Shown here one piece after another: positions 55,332 to 62,576 of a stretch of DNA of 64,000 bases. Position 1 is the first letter of the stretch. Every line of letters begins with the position of its first letter. The stretch lies in the NCBI GenBank assembly GCA_021790195.1, contig JAJYIF010000010.1, positions 1 through 64,000 on the forward strand. The letters are read 5' to 3'. The translations under genes were made by a program, and so were the position numbers. Source of the stretch: Nitrospirota bacterium. Lineage in GTDB: Bacteria; Nitrospirota; Thermodesulfovibrionia; Thermodesulfovibrionales; UBA9159. Below the pieces are notes generated by a model. It made no database searches. It was given only the letters and a program-made list of their open reading frames with translations, and was not told where the DNA came from.

Positions 55332-55432
55332 AGCTTGAGTATTATATGACAGTCTGGACGCGTTTTAAAAGACAGGCGGCGTACAAAGCGAGATTTATTA
55401 ATTATATTTATAAGCCGATTAGGAAAATATAC

Positions 55433-55462
55433 TTGAACTGCATGTTCCCTAACGCTTATTAT
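55433..55462 (+). promoter_or_regulatory. probable promoter of the porin gene
   Basis: TTGAAC (55433-55438), an 18-nt spacer and TATTAT (55457-55462). It gives a leader of about 80 nt before the ATG at 55550, which has AAAAGGAGGAGAAGC before it. The rest of the 218-nt gap (55332-55549) is A/T-rich and shows nothing else. Confidence 0.55.
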
Positions 55463-55549
55463 TTCGGCGGGTGGAGAACGCTTTCCTAAACAGAGCGCAG
55501 AACGAAAAACCGTGACATTTAATCTATTTCAATTAAAAGGAGGAGAAGC

Positions 55550-56938
55550 ATGAAGAAGTATCTCTTAAGGGCTTTCTTATTAGCAGCCGTAAGTATTGTT
55601 TTTGTCGCAAACGCCTACGCCGAGATCAAAGTTGACTACGGTGCGGCCTTCAGACTCAGGCAGGAGATATGGGACGATGCCGTGGATTTGGGCACCAGCC
55701 AGGCCGACAGGAATTTTATCCGTCTCAGAACCTCCGTATGGGGCAAAGCCGACTTTACGCCGGACCTGGGCGCATACTTGAGACTCACTAACGAAGCAAA
55801 GGATTACGCCTTAGGCCCTTTTAAGGCATATAAAACGAATCCGAACAGGGACAACCTCGATCCTGACGAGCTTGTCATCGACAACCTTTATGCCGATGCC
55901 AAGAATGTATTCGGTCTTCCTGTAGATCTCAGGATAGGCAGGCAGGATTTTATAGGCGTCTATGGCGAAGGGTTCCTCTTTATGGACGGCACACCCGGCG
56001 ACGGATCCAGGACATTTTATTTCAACGCGGCAAGGGTCAACGTCAAGGTGAATCCCTGTTTCAATTTCGATCTGACCTATATCACCGACCCGAAGACGGA
56101 TATTTATATGCCGTCCATACATCCGGCGGTGCGCGGCCCTTTATATGTCGACAATAAGAAACTCCTGACCGGCTCCAACGAGCAGGCATTTCTTGTCTAT
56201 GGCAGGGGCAAGTTGCTGGACAATCTCACAATCGAGCCTTATTACGTGTATAAGACAGAGCAGCCCATAAACGGCGGAATCGACCTCACGAAGCTTAAGC
56301 TGAACACGATCGGAGCAAGGGCCCTTTATTCGATCAACTCCTGGAATTTCGGAGGGGAATTTGCGCACCAGTGGGGCGAGTACGACAGCGGAAGAGACAG
56401 GACCGGCAACGGCGGCTACGTCTTCGTGAACCGCAAATACGATGCCATAACCTGGAAACCGGAATTTGATCTTCGCTATGTGTACCTTTCCGGCAACAAG
56501 AGCAGTTTTGACGTGGCCCATCCGGGCAACGACAAGGTTAACACATGGGACCCCCTCTTCTCCAGAAACCCGTACTGGAACGAGCTCCTCATTTACACCC
56601 TCGTCGGAGAGACCGCGAAGTTCGGCGGGCCGATCCCCGGATACTGGACAAACATGGAGATAGCGAAGGCGACGTTCAAACTGAACTTCACTCCTACTAC
56701 GAATCTTGCTCTCGCGTATCAGTATCTCTGGGCTCCCGAAAGCACGAAGGGTCTCAATCCGGCTTTGTTCTCCAACAGCGGCACCTCGAGAGGACATCTT
56801 CCGACCGCCATTCTGAATCACGCATTCTCTAAGAATATCGACGGGATGCTTCAGCTCGAATACTTTGTGCCCGAGGGATTCTACGCAGTTAAGGACAATG
56901 CTACGTTTTTCAGGTGGCAGCTGCAGTTCAGGATATAA
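55550..56938 (+). CDS. alginate-export-family outer-membrane beta-barrel porin
   Basis: A 462-residue protein with a signal peptide (about 1-25, ending NAYAE). The rest is a repeating pattern of amphipathic strands with many aromatic residues (VDYGAAFRLRQEIWD, FIRLRTSVWGKADFTPDLGAYLRLTNEAKD, AFLVYGRGK, WQLQFRI) and ends in the aromatic-flanked terminal strand ending in Ile. It resembles AlgE-like porins (PF13372). A strong hairpin follows. The substrate is unknown; nothing in the neighbourhood is about alginate. Confidence 0.85.
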   Translation: MKKYLLRAFLLAAVSIVFVANAYAEIKVDYGAAFRLRQEIWDDAVDLGTSQADRNFIRLRTSVWGKADFTPDLGAYLRLTNEAKDYALGPFKAYKTNPNRDNLDPDELVIDNLYADAKNVFGLPVDLRIGRQDFIGVYGEGFLFMDGTPGDGSRTFYFNAARVNVKVNPCFNFDLTYITDPKTDIYMPSIHPAVRGPLYVDNKKLLTGSNEQAFLVYGRGKLLDNLTIEPYYVYKTEQPINGGIDLTKLKLNTIGARALYSINSWNFGGEFAHQWGEYDSGRDRTGNGGYVFVNRKYDAITWKPEFDLRYVYLSGNKSSFDVAHPGNDKVNTWDPLFSRNPYWNELLIYTLVGETAKFGGPIPGYWTNMEIAKATFKLNFTPTTNLALAYQYLWAPESTKGLNPALFSNSGTSRGHLPTAILNHAFSKNIDGMLQLEYFVPEGFYAVKDNATFFRWQLQFRI

Positions 56939-56952
56939 TCTCCTTTCAATAT

Positions 56953-56993
56953 CTCAGGGAGAGAGACCGCATTTCGCGGACTCTCTCCCTGAG
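56953..56993 (+). terminator. strong hairpin after the porin gene
   Basis: CTCAGGGAGAGAG (56953-56965) pairs perfectly with CTCTCTCCCTGAG (56981-56993), with inner CCGC/GCGG. It begins 15 nt after the stop codon. No U-run follows, so termination may need Rho. Confidence 0.7.
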
Positions 56994-57163
56994 AATACCG
57001 CAAGAATCCTCCTTCATTCCATTTCGAATCCAAACCGTTAATGACCTATTCGGAGGCCTGAAAAGGGGGACCACCGTATAGCGCAAGCCCGCTCTTTATC
57101 AAAAGGCCGCATTCGGGTTAAAATGTTGTCCTGATAACCAGATTAGCTTTGTCCTCGAAAGAG

Positions 57164-58459
57164 ATGGAAAAGCCAGATGACCTCCCCGATATGATGTCCG
57201 GCCCGGGTACCAGCCCAAGAGGGACTCGCCCGATGTCGGTCTGGTCGGTCCTAATCGGCGCCATTGCCGTCGTACTCATAACCGCAATCACCATATATGT
57301 TCTTCGTCAGCAGGCCGACAAGAGCCAGAAGACAGTGGCCTTCCTTGTCCGTCTTCAGGGAGACCTGAACCAATTGAATACATTGGAGTGGCAGATCGTA
57401 GGCGCCAAGAGAATCTCTCCGAGGACCTCGATCGAGATGCAGAAGGCAGGCGACCAGGCGAGACTCACATTAAGTGAATTGAAGCTTGTCAATCCCGATG
57501 AAAAAAGGGTCCAGGATATTATCGAGGCATACAACGAGTATGAGACTACTCTCCGTGAGGAGTCGCAAACCATTGTTGCGCGCCTGTTCGAGCAGTCAAG
57601 GGTGGTGGACCGCGTGCGTGTGGACCCTGCTTTCCAGAGACTTAACGAAACGGTTGCGCGTGCCATAGTAATATACGGTCTTCAGGAGAAGCAAAAAGAC
57701 AACTCGGCGTTTCTGGTCTCCATACTGATCTTTGTTGTTGCCGCTGTGCTGGTCAGTCTGCTGTTCCGGCGGTTCGAAAAGGCCCGCCTGACAGTCGAGC
57801 TGATGAATGCCGAGAGAAAGGTGTTGCGCAGCCTTTCGGCGCATCTCGAAAGCGTCAGGGAAGACGAAAGAATGAGGATCGCCCGTGAGATCCACGACGA
57901 GCTGGGTCAGGTACTGACGGCCCTGAAGATGGACCTTGCCTATCTGACGGTCAAGAAGGCGGACCCCTCCCTCGATGAGAAGACGAAACCGATGCTCGAA
58001 ATGATCGATTCCACAATCCAAACAGTGAAAAGGATATCTTCGGAATTGAGGCCCGGAGTGCTGGACGACCTGGGACTCATCGCAGCAATAGAATGGCAGG
58101 CGTGCGAGTTCCAAAAAAGGACCGGGATCGAGTGTGCGGTAAGCTTCAGCCCCAAGCACATTATTCTGGATAGGGACCGCGCCACCGCAATATTCCGCAT
58201 CTTTCAGGAGGCCGTGACAAATGTGATCCGCCATGCGGAAGCGACAAGAGTCGATATAAGGCTTGAGGAAAAAGATGGACAGATAGTGCTTTGCGTCAAC
58301 GACAACGGCAAGGGTGTCACCGAGGAGCAGATATCCAGCCCCTCGTCGTTCGGTCTCGTGGGGATCCGGGAGAGGGCCTACTTTGCCGGCGGGAAGGTCA
58401 AGATCAGCGGCGTACCGGACAGAGGGACGTCTTTAGAAGTGGTTATACCAAGCGTGTGA
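57164..58459 (+). CDS. NarX/DegS-type sensor histidine kinase, orphan
   Basis: A 431-residue kinase. There is a transmembrane helix near 22-45 and another near 185-205, so a periplasmic four-helix sensor loop lies between. A coiled coil leads to HisKA_3 with the phospho-His in IAREIHDELGQVLTALKMDL, then an HATPase with VNDNGKGV and FGLVGIRERA. It signals to NarL-type regulators, but none adjoins. I chose the ATG at 57164; a TTG at 57149 would add five codons and has no better ribosome site. The gene after it converges. Confidence 0.92.
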   Translation: MEKPDDLPDMMSGPGTSPRGTRPMSVWSVLIGAIAVVLITAITIYVLRQQADKSQKTVAFLVRLQGDLNQLNTLEWQIVGAKRISPRTSIEMQKAGDQARLTLSELKLVNPDEKRVQDIIEAYNEYETTLREESQTIVARLFEQSRVVDRVRVDPAFQRLNETVARAIVIYGLQEKQKDNSAFLVSILIFVVAAVLVSLLFRRFEKARLTVELMNAERKVLRSLSAHLESVREDERMRIAREIHDELGQVLTALKMDLAYLTVKKADPSLDEKTKPMLEMIDSTIQTVKRISSELRPGVLDDLGLIAAIEWQACEFQKRTGIECAVSFSPKHIILDRDRATAIFRIFQEAVTNVIRHAEATRVDIRLEEKDGQIVLCVNDNGKGVTEEQISSPSSFGLVGIRERAYFAGGKVKISGVPDRGTSLEVVIPSV

Positions 58460-58476
58460 CGGCGCACACATTCCTC

Positions 58477-59457
58477 TCACCATCTGATCAGCGCCGATGC
58501 CCAGGTGAGTCCGCCCCCGAAGGCTTCGAGGAGGATATAATCTCCGTCCCTCACCCTTCCACACCTTACGGCTTCGTCGAGAGCAAACGGTATTGAGGCG
58601 GCGGAGGTGTTTCCATAGCGATCGAGATTCACTGCGACTTTGTCCATCGGGAGGCCTATCCTACTGGCAGTTGCCTGAATTATCCTGAGATTTGCCTGGT
58701 GCGGCACAAGGAGAGCAAGGTCCGCTGGCTTCAGCTTGTTCTCGTCGAGGGTTTCGAGGACAAGACCTTCCAGCGTCCTTACGGCGATCTTGAACGTCTC
58801 ATTGCCTTTCATCTTTATGAAGTGCTGCTTCTTCCTGAGCGTTTCTTTTGAGGCCGGATACCTCGATCCGCCCCCGGGCGTGTGCAGAAGGTCCCACATG
58901 CTGCCGTCGGAATGTATCTTCGTGCACAGGATCCCCCTGTCTTCGTTGACGGCCTCCAATATCGCCGCACCGGCTGCGTCCCCGAAAAGCACGCAGGTCG
59001 TCCTGTCCTCCCAGTCGGTAAACTTTGTGAGAACCTCCGCGCCGACTACCAGCACCCTCCTATATGCCCCGCTCTTGATGAAGGCGTTGGCGACAGACAG
59101 GCCGTATATGAAGCCGGAGCAAGCGGCATTTACGTCGAAGGCGGCCGCCCTCTTCGCCTCGAGCCTGTCCTGCAATATGCACGCAGTGGCCGGCAGCGAC
59201 ATGTCCCCGGTCACTGTTGCAACTATGATCAGCTCGATGTCCCTGGCCTTCAGTCCTGAACCCTTGAGCGCCTCCCTCGCGGCCACATACGCAAGATCGG
59301 AAGCTGCCTGCTTCTCATCCGCAATCCTGCGCTCCTTGATGCCGGTCCTCTCGGTGATCCATTCGTCGGATGTATCGACCATCTTCTCAAGGTCGAAATT
59401 CGTGAGGACCTTTTCGGGAGCGTACGAGCCCGTGGCTATGATCCTCGCCCGTATCAT
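58477..59457 (-). CDS. fabH: 3-oxoacyl-ACP synthase III
   Basis: A 326-residue thiolase-fold enzyme that starts fatty-acid synthesis from acetyl-CoA and malonyl-ACP. Catalytic Cys is in VNAACSGFIYGL (about 112), His in VPHQANLRII (about 247) and Asn in YGNTSAASIP (about 277). Its start overlaps the plsX stop. Order yceD-rpmF-plsX-fabH is widely conserved. Confidence 0.98.
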   Translation of the reverse strand: MIRARIIATGSYAPEKVLTNFDLEKMVDTSDEWITERTGIKERRIADEKQAASDLAYVAAREALKGSGLKARDIELIIVATVTGDMSLPATACILQDRLEAKRAAAFDVNAACSGFIYGLSVANAFIKSGAYRRVLVVGAEVLTKFTDWEDRTTCVLFGDAAGAAILEAVNEDRGILCTKIHSDGSMWDLLHTPGGGSRYPASKETLRKKQHFIKMKGNETFKIAVRTLEGLVLETLDENKLKPADLALLVPHQANLRIIQATASRIGLPMDKVAVNLDRYGNTSAASIPFALDEAVRCGRVRDGDYILLEAFGGGLTWASALIRW

Positions 59458-60467
59458 ACCGACCCCGGCCTGACTTGATAAGCCTCGATTTCTTCCGTTA
59501 TGGCCCCGTATACCTTCTTCCTGGAAAATTCCGAAGCCACCTTGAGAGCATTTCTTATGGCCTTCGAAGAAGACCTCCCGTGGCTGATTATGCAGGTGCC
59601 GTTTATGCCGAGGAGGGGCGCACCGCCGTATTCCGCATAATCTGTCTTCTTCTTGAAATTCTTCAGGGCGGGCTTCATCAAGAGATAGGCGATCCTCCCG
59701 GCGGCTACCTCAGCTATCTCCCTCTTGAGCATCTTCATAATGACCTCAGCCAGGCCTTCGCTGGTCTTGAGAACTATGTTCCCTATAAAGCCGTCGCATA
59801 CTACAACGTCGGCGTCGCCGGAAAAGATGTCCTTACCCTCTATGTTGCCGATAAACCGCATCTCTGAATCCTTCAGGAGCTTAAACGTCTCCTTTGTGAG
59901 AAGGTTGCCTTTTGTGTCCTCTTCGCCGATGCTCAAAAGCGCAACCTTCGGCTCTGGATTGCTGAACATCGCCCTGCAGTAAGCGTTCCCCATCAAGGCG
60001 AACTGGAGGAGGTTTTTCGGCGCGCAATCGACATTTGCTCCTGCATCTACCAGAATAAAAGGTCTCTTTAGCGTCGGCATTAGAGTAGCAATAGCGGGCC
60101 GTTCGACTCCCTTTGACGCCCCGAGAAGCAAAAGAGATATTGCCATCGCGACTCCGGAATGGCCCGCGCTCACGACCGCGTCGGCGTCCTGGCTCCTGAC
60201 AAGCTCCACCGCCTTCCTTATGGAAGAATCCTTCTTCTTTCTTACGGCGGCCAGGGCTGGTTCATCCATCCCCACGGTCTGGGACGCATGCTTTATATGA
60301 AGTCTGTTAAGCGGGAATCTCTTCCCGGAAAGTTCTCTCTTTATGGAAGGTTCATCGCCGACAAGAACGATATCAATATCTTCACTCTCATTGATCGTTT
60401 CAACGGCCCCCTCGACGGTAACAGCGGGGGCAAAATCGCCCCCCATAGCATCAAGGGCAACTTTCAT
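59454..60467 (-). CDS. plsX: phosphate acyltransferase
   Basis: A 337-residue enzyme giving acyl-phosphate from acyl-ACP for phospholipid synthesis. It begins MKVALDAMGGDFAP; further parts are SAGHSGVAMAISLLLLG, DAGANVDCAPKNLLQFALMG and ICDGFIGNIVLKTSEG-like VVCDGFIGNIVLKTSEG. Its start overlaps the rpmF stop. Confidence 0.98.
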   Translation of the reverse strand: MKVALDAMGGDFAPAVTVEGAVETINESEDIDIVLVGDEPSIKRELSGKRFPLNRLHIKHASQTVGMDEPALAAVRKKKDSSIRKAVELVRSQDADAVVSAGHSGVAMAISLLLLGASKGVERPAIATLMPTLKRPFILVDAGANVDCAPKNLLQFALMGNAYCRAMFSNPEPKVALLSIGEEDTKGNLLTKETFKLLKDSEMRFIGNIEGKDIFSGDADVVVCDGFIGNIVLKTSEGLAEVIMKMLKREIAEVAAGRIAYLLMKPALKNFKKKTDYAEYGGAPLLGINGTCIISHGRSSSKAIRNALKVASEFSRKKVYGAITEEIEAYQVRPGSV

Positions 60468-60649
60468 TCCTTCTCGACGATTTCGAGAATCTTGCGCCCG
60501 TCATAAGAGCCGCAGCTCTGACAGACCCTGTGGGACTCCTTCAGCTCCTTGCACTCCGGACAGGCGCTGAGATTGGGCATCTGTCCCTTCCAGCTTGCCC
60601 TCCTCTTGTCCCTTCTTGTTCTCGTATGTCTATGCGTAGGATTTGCCAC
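60464..60649 (-). CDS. rpmF: 50S ribosomal protein L32
   Basis: A 61-residue protein beginning MANPTHRHTRTRRDKRRASW, the normal N-terminus of L32. Two CxxC pairs (CPEC, CQSC) form a zinc ribbon. The gene touches plsX and lies 3 nt after the DUF177 gene, the standard arrangement. Confidence 0.98.
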   Translation of the reverse strand: MANPTHRHTRTRRDKRRASWKGQMPNLSACPECKELKESHRVCQSCGSYDGRKILEIVEKE

Positions 60650-60652
60650 TTC

Positions 60653-61165
60653 TTACTCCTTTCCTTTATCGAAGAATTTCTTTAAAACAGCCAATCTCGG
60701 GTCAGGTCCGTTCGACGCACATGAGCATGCCCCGACGTTCAGGTCCGCGCCGCACCGTGGACACAGCCCCTTGCAGGACTCACTGCATAGCGGTTTCATG
60801 GGAACGGTGAGGATTATCTGTTCCGTGACCAGTTCCTCAATGTCCAGCTCGTCCCCTTTATAAAATCCCATATCGAGTTCATCTTCCTTGACCTCATGTT
60901 TGTCTTCTCCCTTGAGCTCTTCCACAGGGTGATAAACTACATTTACACTTGCCTCAATTTCCTTAGGGAACCTGGCCAGACATCTGCTGCACTGTAGCTC
61001 AACGCCCGCGACAATGCCGCCCTTCACAAAGACCTCGGGACCCGCCTTCTCGATCCTCAGTTTAGTCCTGACGGGAGTCAATAACTGGATGGCGTTCGAT
61101 GCGACCGTCTCTTCGAAGTCAAGATCAAGCCCCTCATCGGTTATTTCGGACAACACTATCTTCAT
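60653..61165 (-). CDS. yceD: YceD/DUF177-family protein
   Basis: A 170-residue protein with the motif LQCSRCLARFPKEIEASVNVVY and a C-terminal cysteine cluster (CSESCKGLCPRCGADLNVGAC). The family lies with rpmF in nearly all bacteria and is linked to 23S rRNA accumulation. A near-consensus promoter (61190-61220) lies just upstream and probably drives yceD-rpmF-plsX-fabH. Confidence 0.95.
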   Translation of the reverse strand: MKIVLSEITDEGLDLDFEETVASNAIQLLTPVRTKLRIEKAGPEVFVKGGIVAGVELQCSRCLARFPKEIEASVNVVYHPVEELKGEDKHEVKEDELDMGFYKGDELDIEELVTEQIILTVPMKPLCSESCKGLCPRCGADLNVGACSCASNGPDPRLAVLKKFFDKGKE

Positions 61166-61189
61166 TATGAAAGACCATCCAAGACTGTA

Positions 61190-61220
61190 ATTATAACAGA
61201 AAATTGAAAGAGGTTGTCAA
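61190..61220 (-). promoter_or_regulatory. sigma70-type promoter of yceD-rpmF-plsX-fabH
   Basis: On the minus strand TTGACA (61215-61220) and, after 19 nt, TATAAT (61190-61195), the latter in extended form TGTTATAAT. It lies 25 nt before the yceD start. Confidence 0.8.
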
Positions 61221-61310
61221 ATTTCGCAGCGCCCTGACGGTAGGAAGATACGAGATTTAAGGACCGCAGCAGACAAAAATAAAGAACTCTCATAATACTA
61301 TAAATATTCC

Positions 61311-61339
61311 TTGACATGGTATATATGTTTTGATAACAT
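61311..61339 (+). promoter_or_regulatory. sigma70-type promoter of the hydrogenase operon
   Basis: TTGACA (61311-61316), a 17-nt spacer and TAACAT (61334-61339). It leaves a leader of about 125 nt before the hydrogenase ATG. The divergent gap 61166-61471 (306 nt) holds this promoter, the yceD promoter and AGGAGG-like text at 61361-61366 followed only by an 11-codon TTG frame that I do not claim as a gene. Confidence 0.7.
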
Positions 61340-61471
61340 TTTGTCAGAAAGAAGGAGATTAGGAGGATTGAAGGCCTGTCCGAACGGTATGGTCTTTATT
61401 TAAGTATAGCGCAACGAGGGTTATGGGCTTTTCTCGCGATGAATGTTTCAAAACCACGGAGGTGAATCTTC

Positions 61472-62560
61472 ATGAGCACTGTCAGAGATGACCAAAGTAT
61501 CTGGGAGGGACTTTCGAAGAAAGGCGTTTCGAGAAGAGACTTCATGAAGTTCTGTTCAACCATGGCTGCCACGCTGGCACTGCCATCCAGCTTTGTCCCC
61601 CGGATTGCAGAGGCGCTCGAGAAGAAACAGAAGCCGTATGCCGTATGGCTCGAATTCCAGGACTGCGCGGGAGACACCGAGTCCATCTTGCGCGCAACAA
61701 AACCTACCATTGCTCAGATAGTCCTTGATGTGATCTCTTTGGAATATCATGAGACGATCATGGCAGGCGCGGGAAAAGCTGCGGAAAAGGCTAGGGACGA
61801 CGTAGTAAAGAACCAGAAAGGCAAGTATATCGCCATCGTCGAAGGGGCCATTCCGACAAAAGACGGCGGCATCTACTGCACTATAGCAGGCAGGACGGCA
61901 CTCGACATTGCAAAGGAAGTCTGCGGCAACGCTGCCTTCACTATTAACGTCGGCTCCTGCTCCTGCTGGGGCGGCGTTCCGAGCGCAAATCCGAACCCCA
62001 CGGGGGCGGTGGGCACCGGCGAGGCGGTATCGGGAATAACCTATGTGAACATCCCGGGCTGCGCACACAATGTTGAGAACGCAACCGCCACGATAGTCCA
62101 CTATCTGACTTTCGGATCTCTCCCGCCCGTAGACAGCCACCACCGTCCGCTCTTCGGCTATGGCAAGAGGATCCATGACAACTGCGAGAGACGCGCACAC
62201 TTCGATGCGGGCCAGTTCGTGAGGAAGTGGGGAGACGAAGGCCACAGGCGCGGCTGGTGCCTTTACGAGATGGGCTGCAAGGGGCCGGAGGCCTATTACA
62301 ACTGCCCCACCGTGAAATATAATTCCGGAACATGCTGGCCTGTCCAGGCCGGACATCCCTGCATGGCCTGCGCGGCAGATCATAACTGGGACGCCTTCGG
62401 ACCGATCTACAAGAGACTCGAGAATGTTCCAGGAGCAGGTTATCAGACATCTGCAGATAAGATAGGTCTTGGTGTTGCAGCGGTAGCGGCAGCCGGTGTC
62501 GCAGCCCATGCAATTGCAAGGGCTGTAAAGGGCAAACCCAAAGACGAGGAAGATAAATAA
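61472..62560 (+). CDS. [NiFe] hydrogenase small subunit, Tat-exported, proximal-cluster Cys replaced by Asp
   Basis: A 362-residue protein. The Tat signal is SRRDFMKFCST (20-30). It carries electrons away from the active site through three Fe-S clusters. The distal cluster ligands are His235, Cys238, Cys263 and Cys269; the medial ones Cys278, Cys297, Cys300. For the proximal cluster, Cys65 is present in QDCAGDTES, but the second Cys of the usual CxxC (CTGC) is Asp68. Cys163 or Cys165 (GSCSCWGG) and Cys197 (NIPGC) complete it. This recalls group 1h enzymes, where an Asp is reported as the fourth ligand. A C-terminal hydrophobic helix (about 333-352) may anchor it. GGAGGTGAATCTTC precedes the ATG. 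Confidence 0.95.
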   Translation: MSTVRDDQSIWEGLSKKGVSRRDFMKFCSTMAATLALPSSFVPRIAEALEKKQKPYAVWLEFQDCAGDTESILRATKPTIAQIVLDVISLEYHETIMAGAGKAAEKARDDVVKNQKGKYIAIVEGAIPTKDGGIYCTIAGRTALDIAKEVCGNAAFTINVGSCSCWGGVPSANPNPTGAVGTGEAVSGITYVNIPGCAHNVENATATIVHYLTFGSLPPVDSHHRPLFGYGKRIHDNCERRAHFDAGQFVRKWGDEGHRRGWCLYEMGCKGPEAYYNCPTVKYNSGTCWPVQAGHPCMACAADHNWDAFGPIYKRLENVPGAGYQTSADKIGLGVAAVAAAGVAAHAIARAVKGKPKDEEDK

Positions 62561-62576
62561 ATAAAGGAGGATTGGA

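Noticed and set aside
57149-57163. TTG start for the orphan histidine kinase
   Set aside because: The ATG five codons later is a more usual start and neither has a strong ribosome site.
61368-61403. Short leader peptide (TTG start, 11 codons) before the hydrogenase
   Set aside because: The AGGAGG lies only 1-2 nt before the TTG and the peptide has no regulatory codon run.
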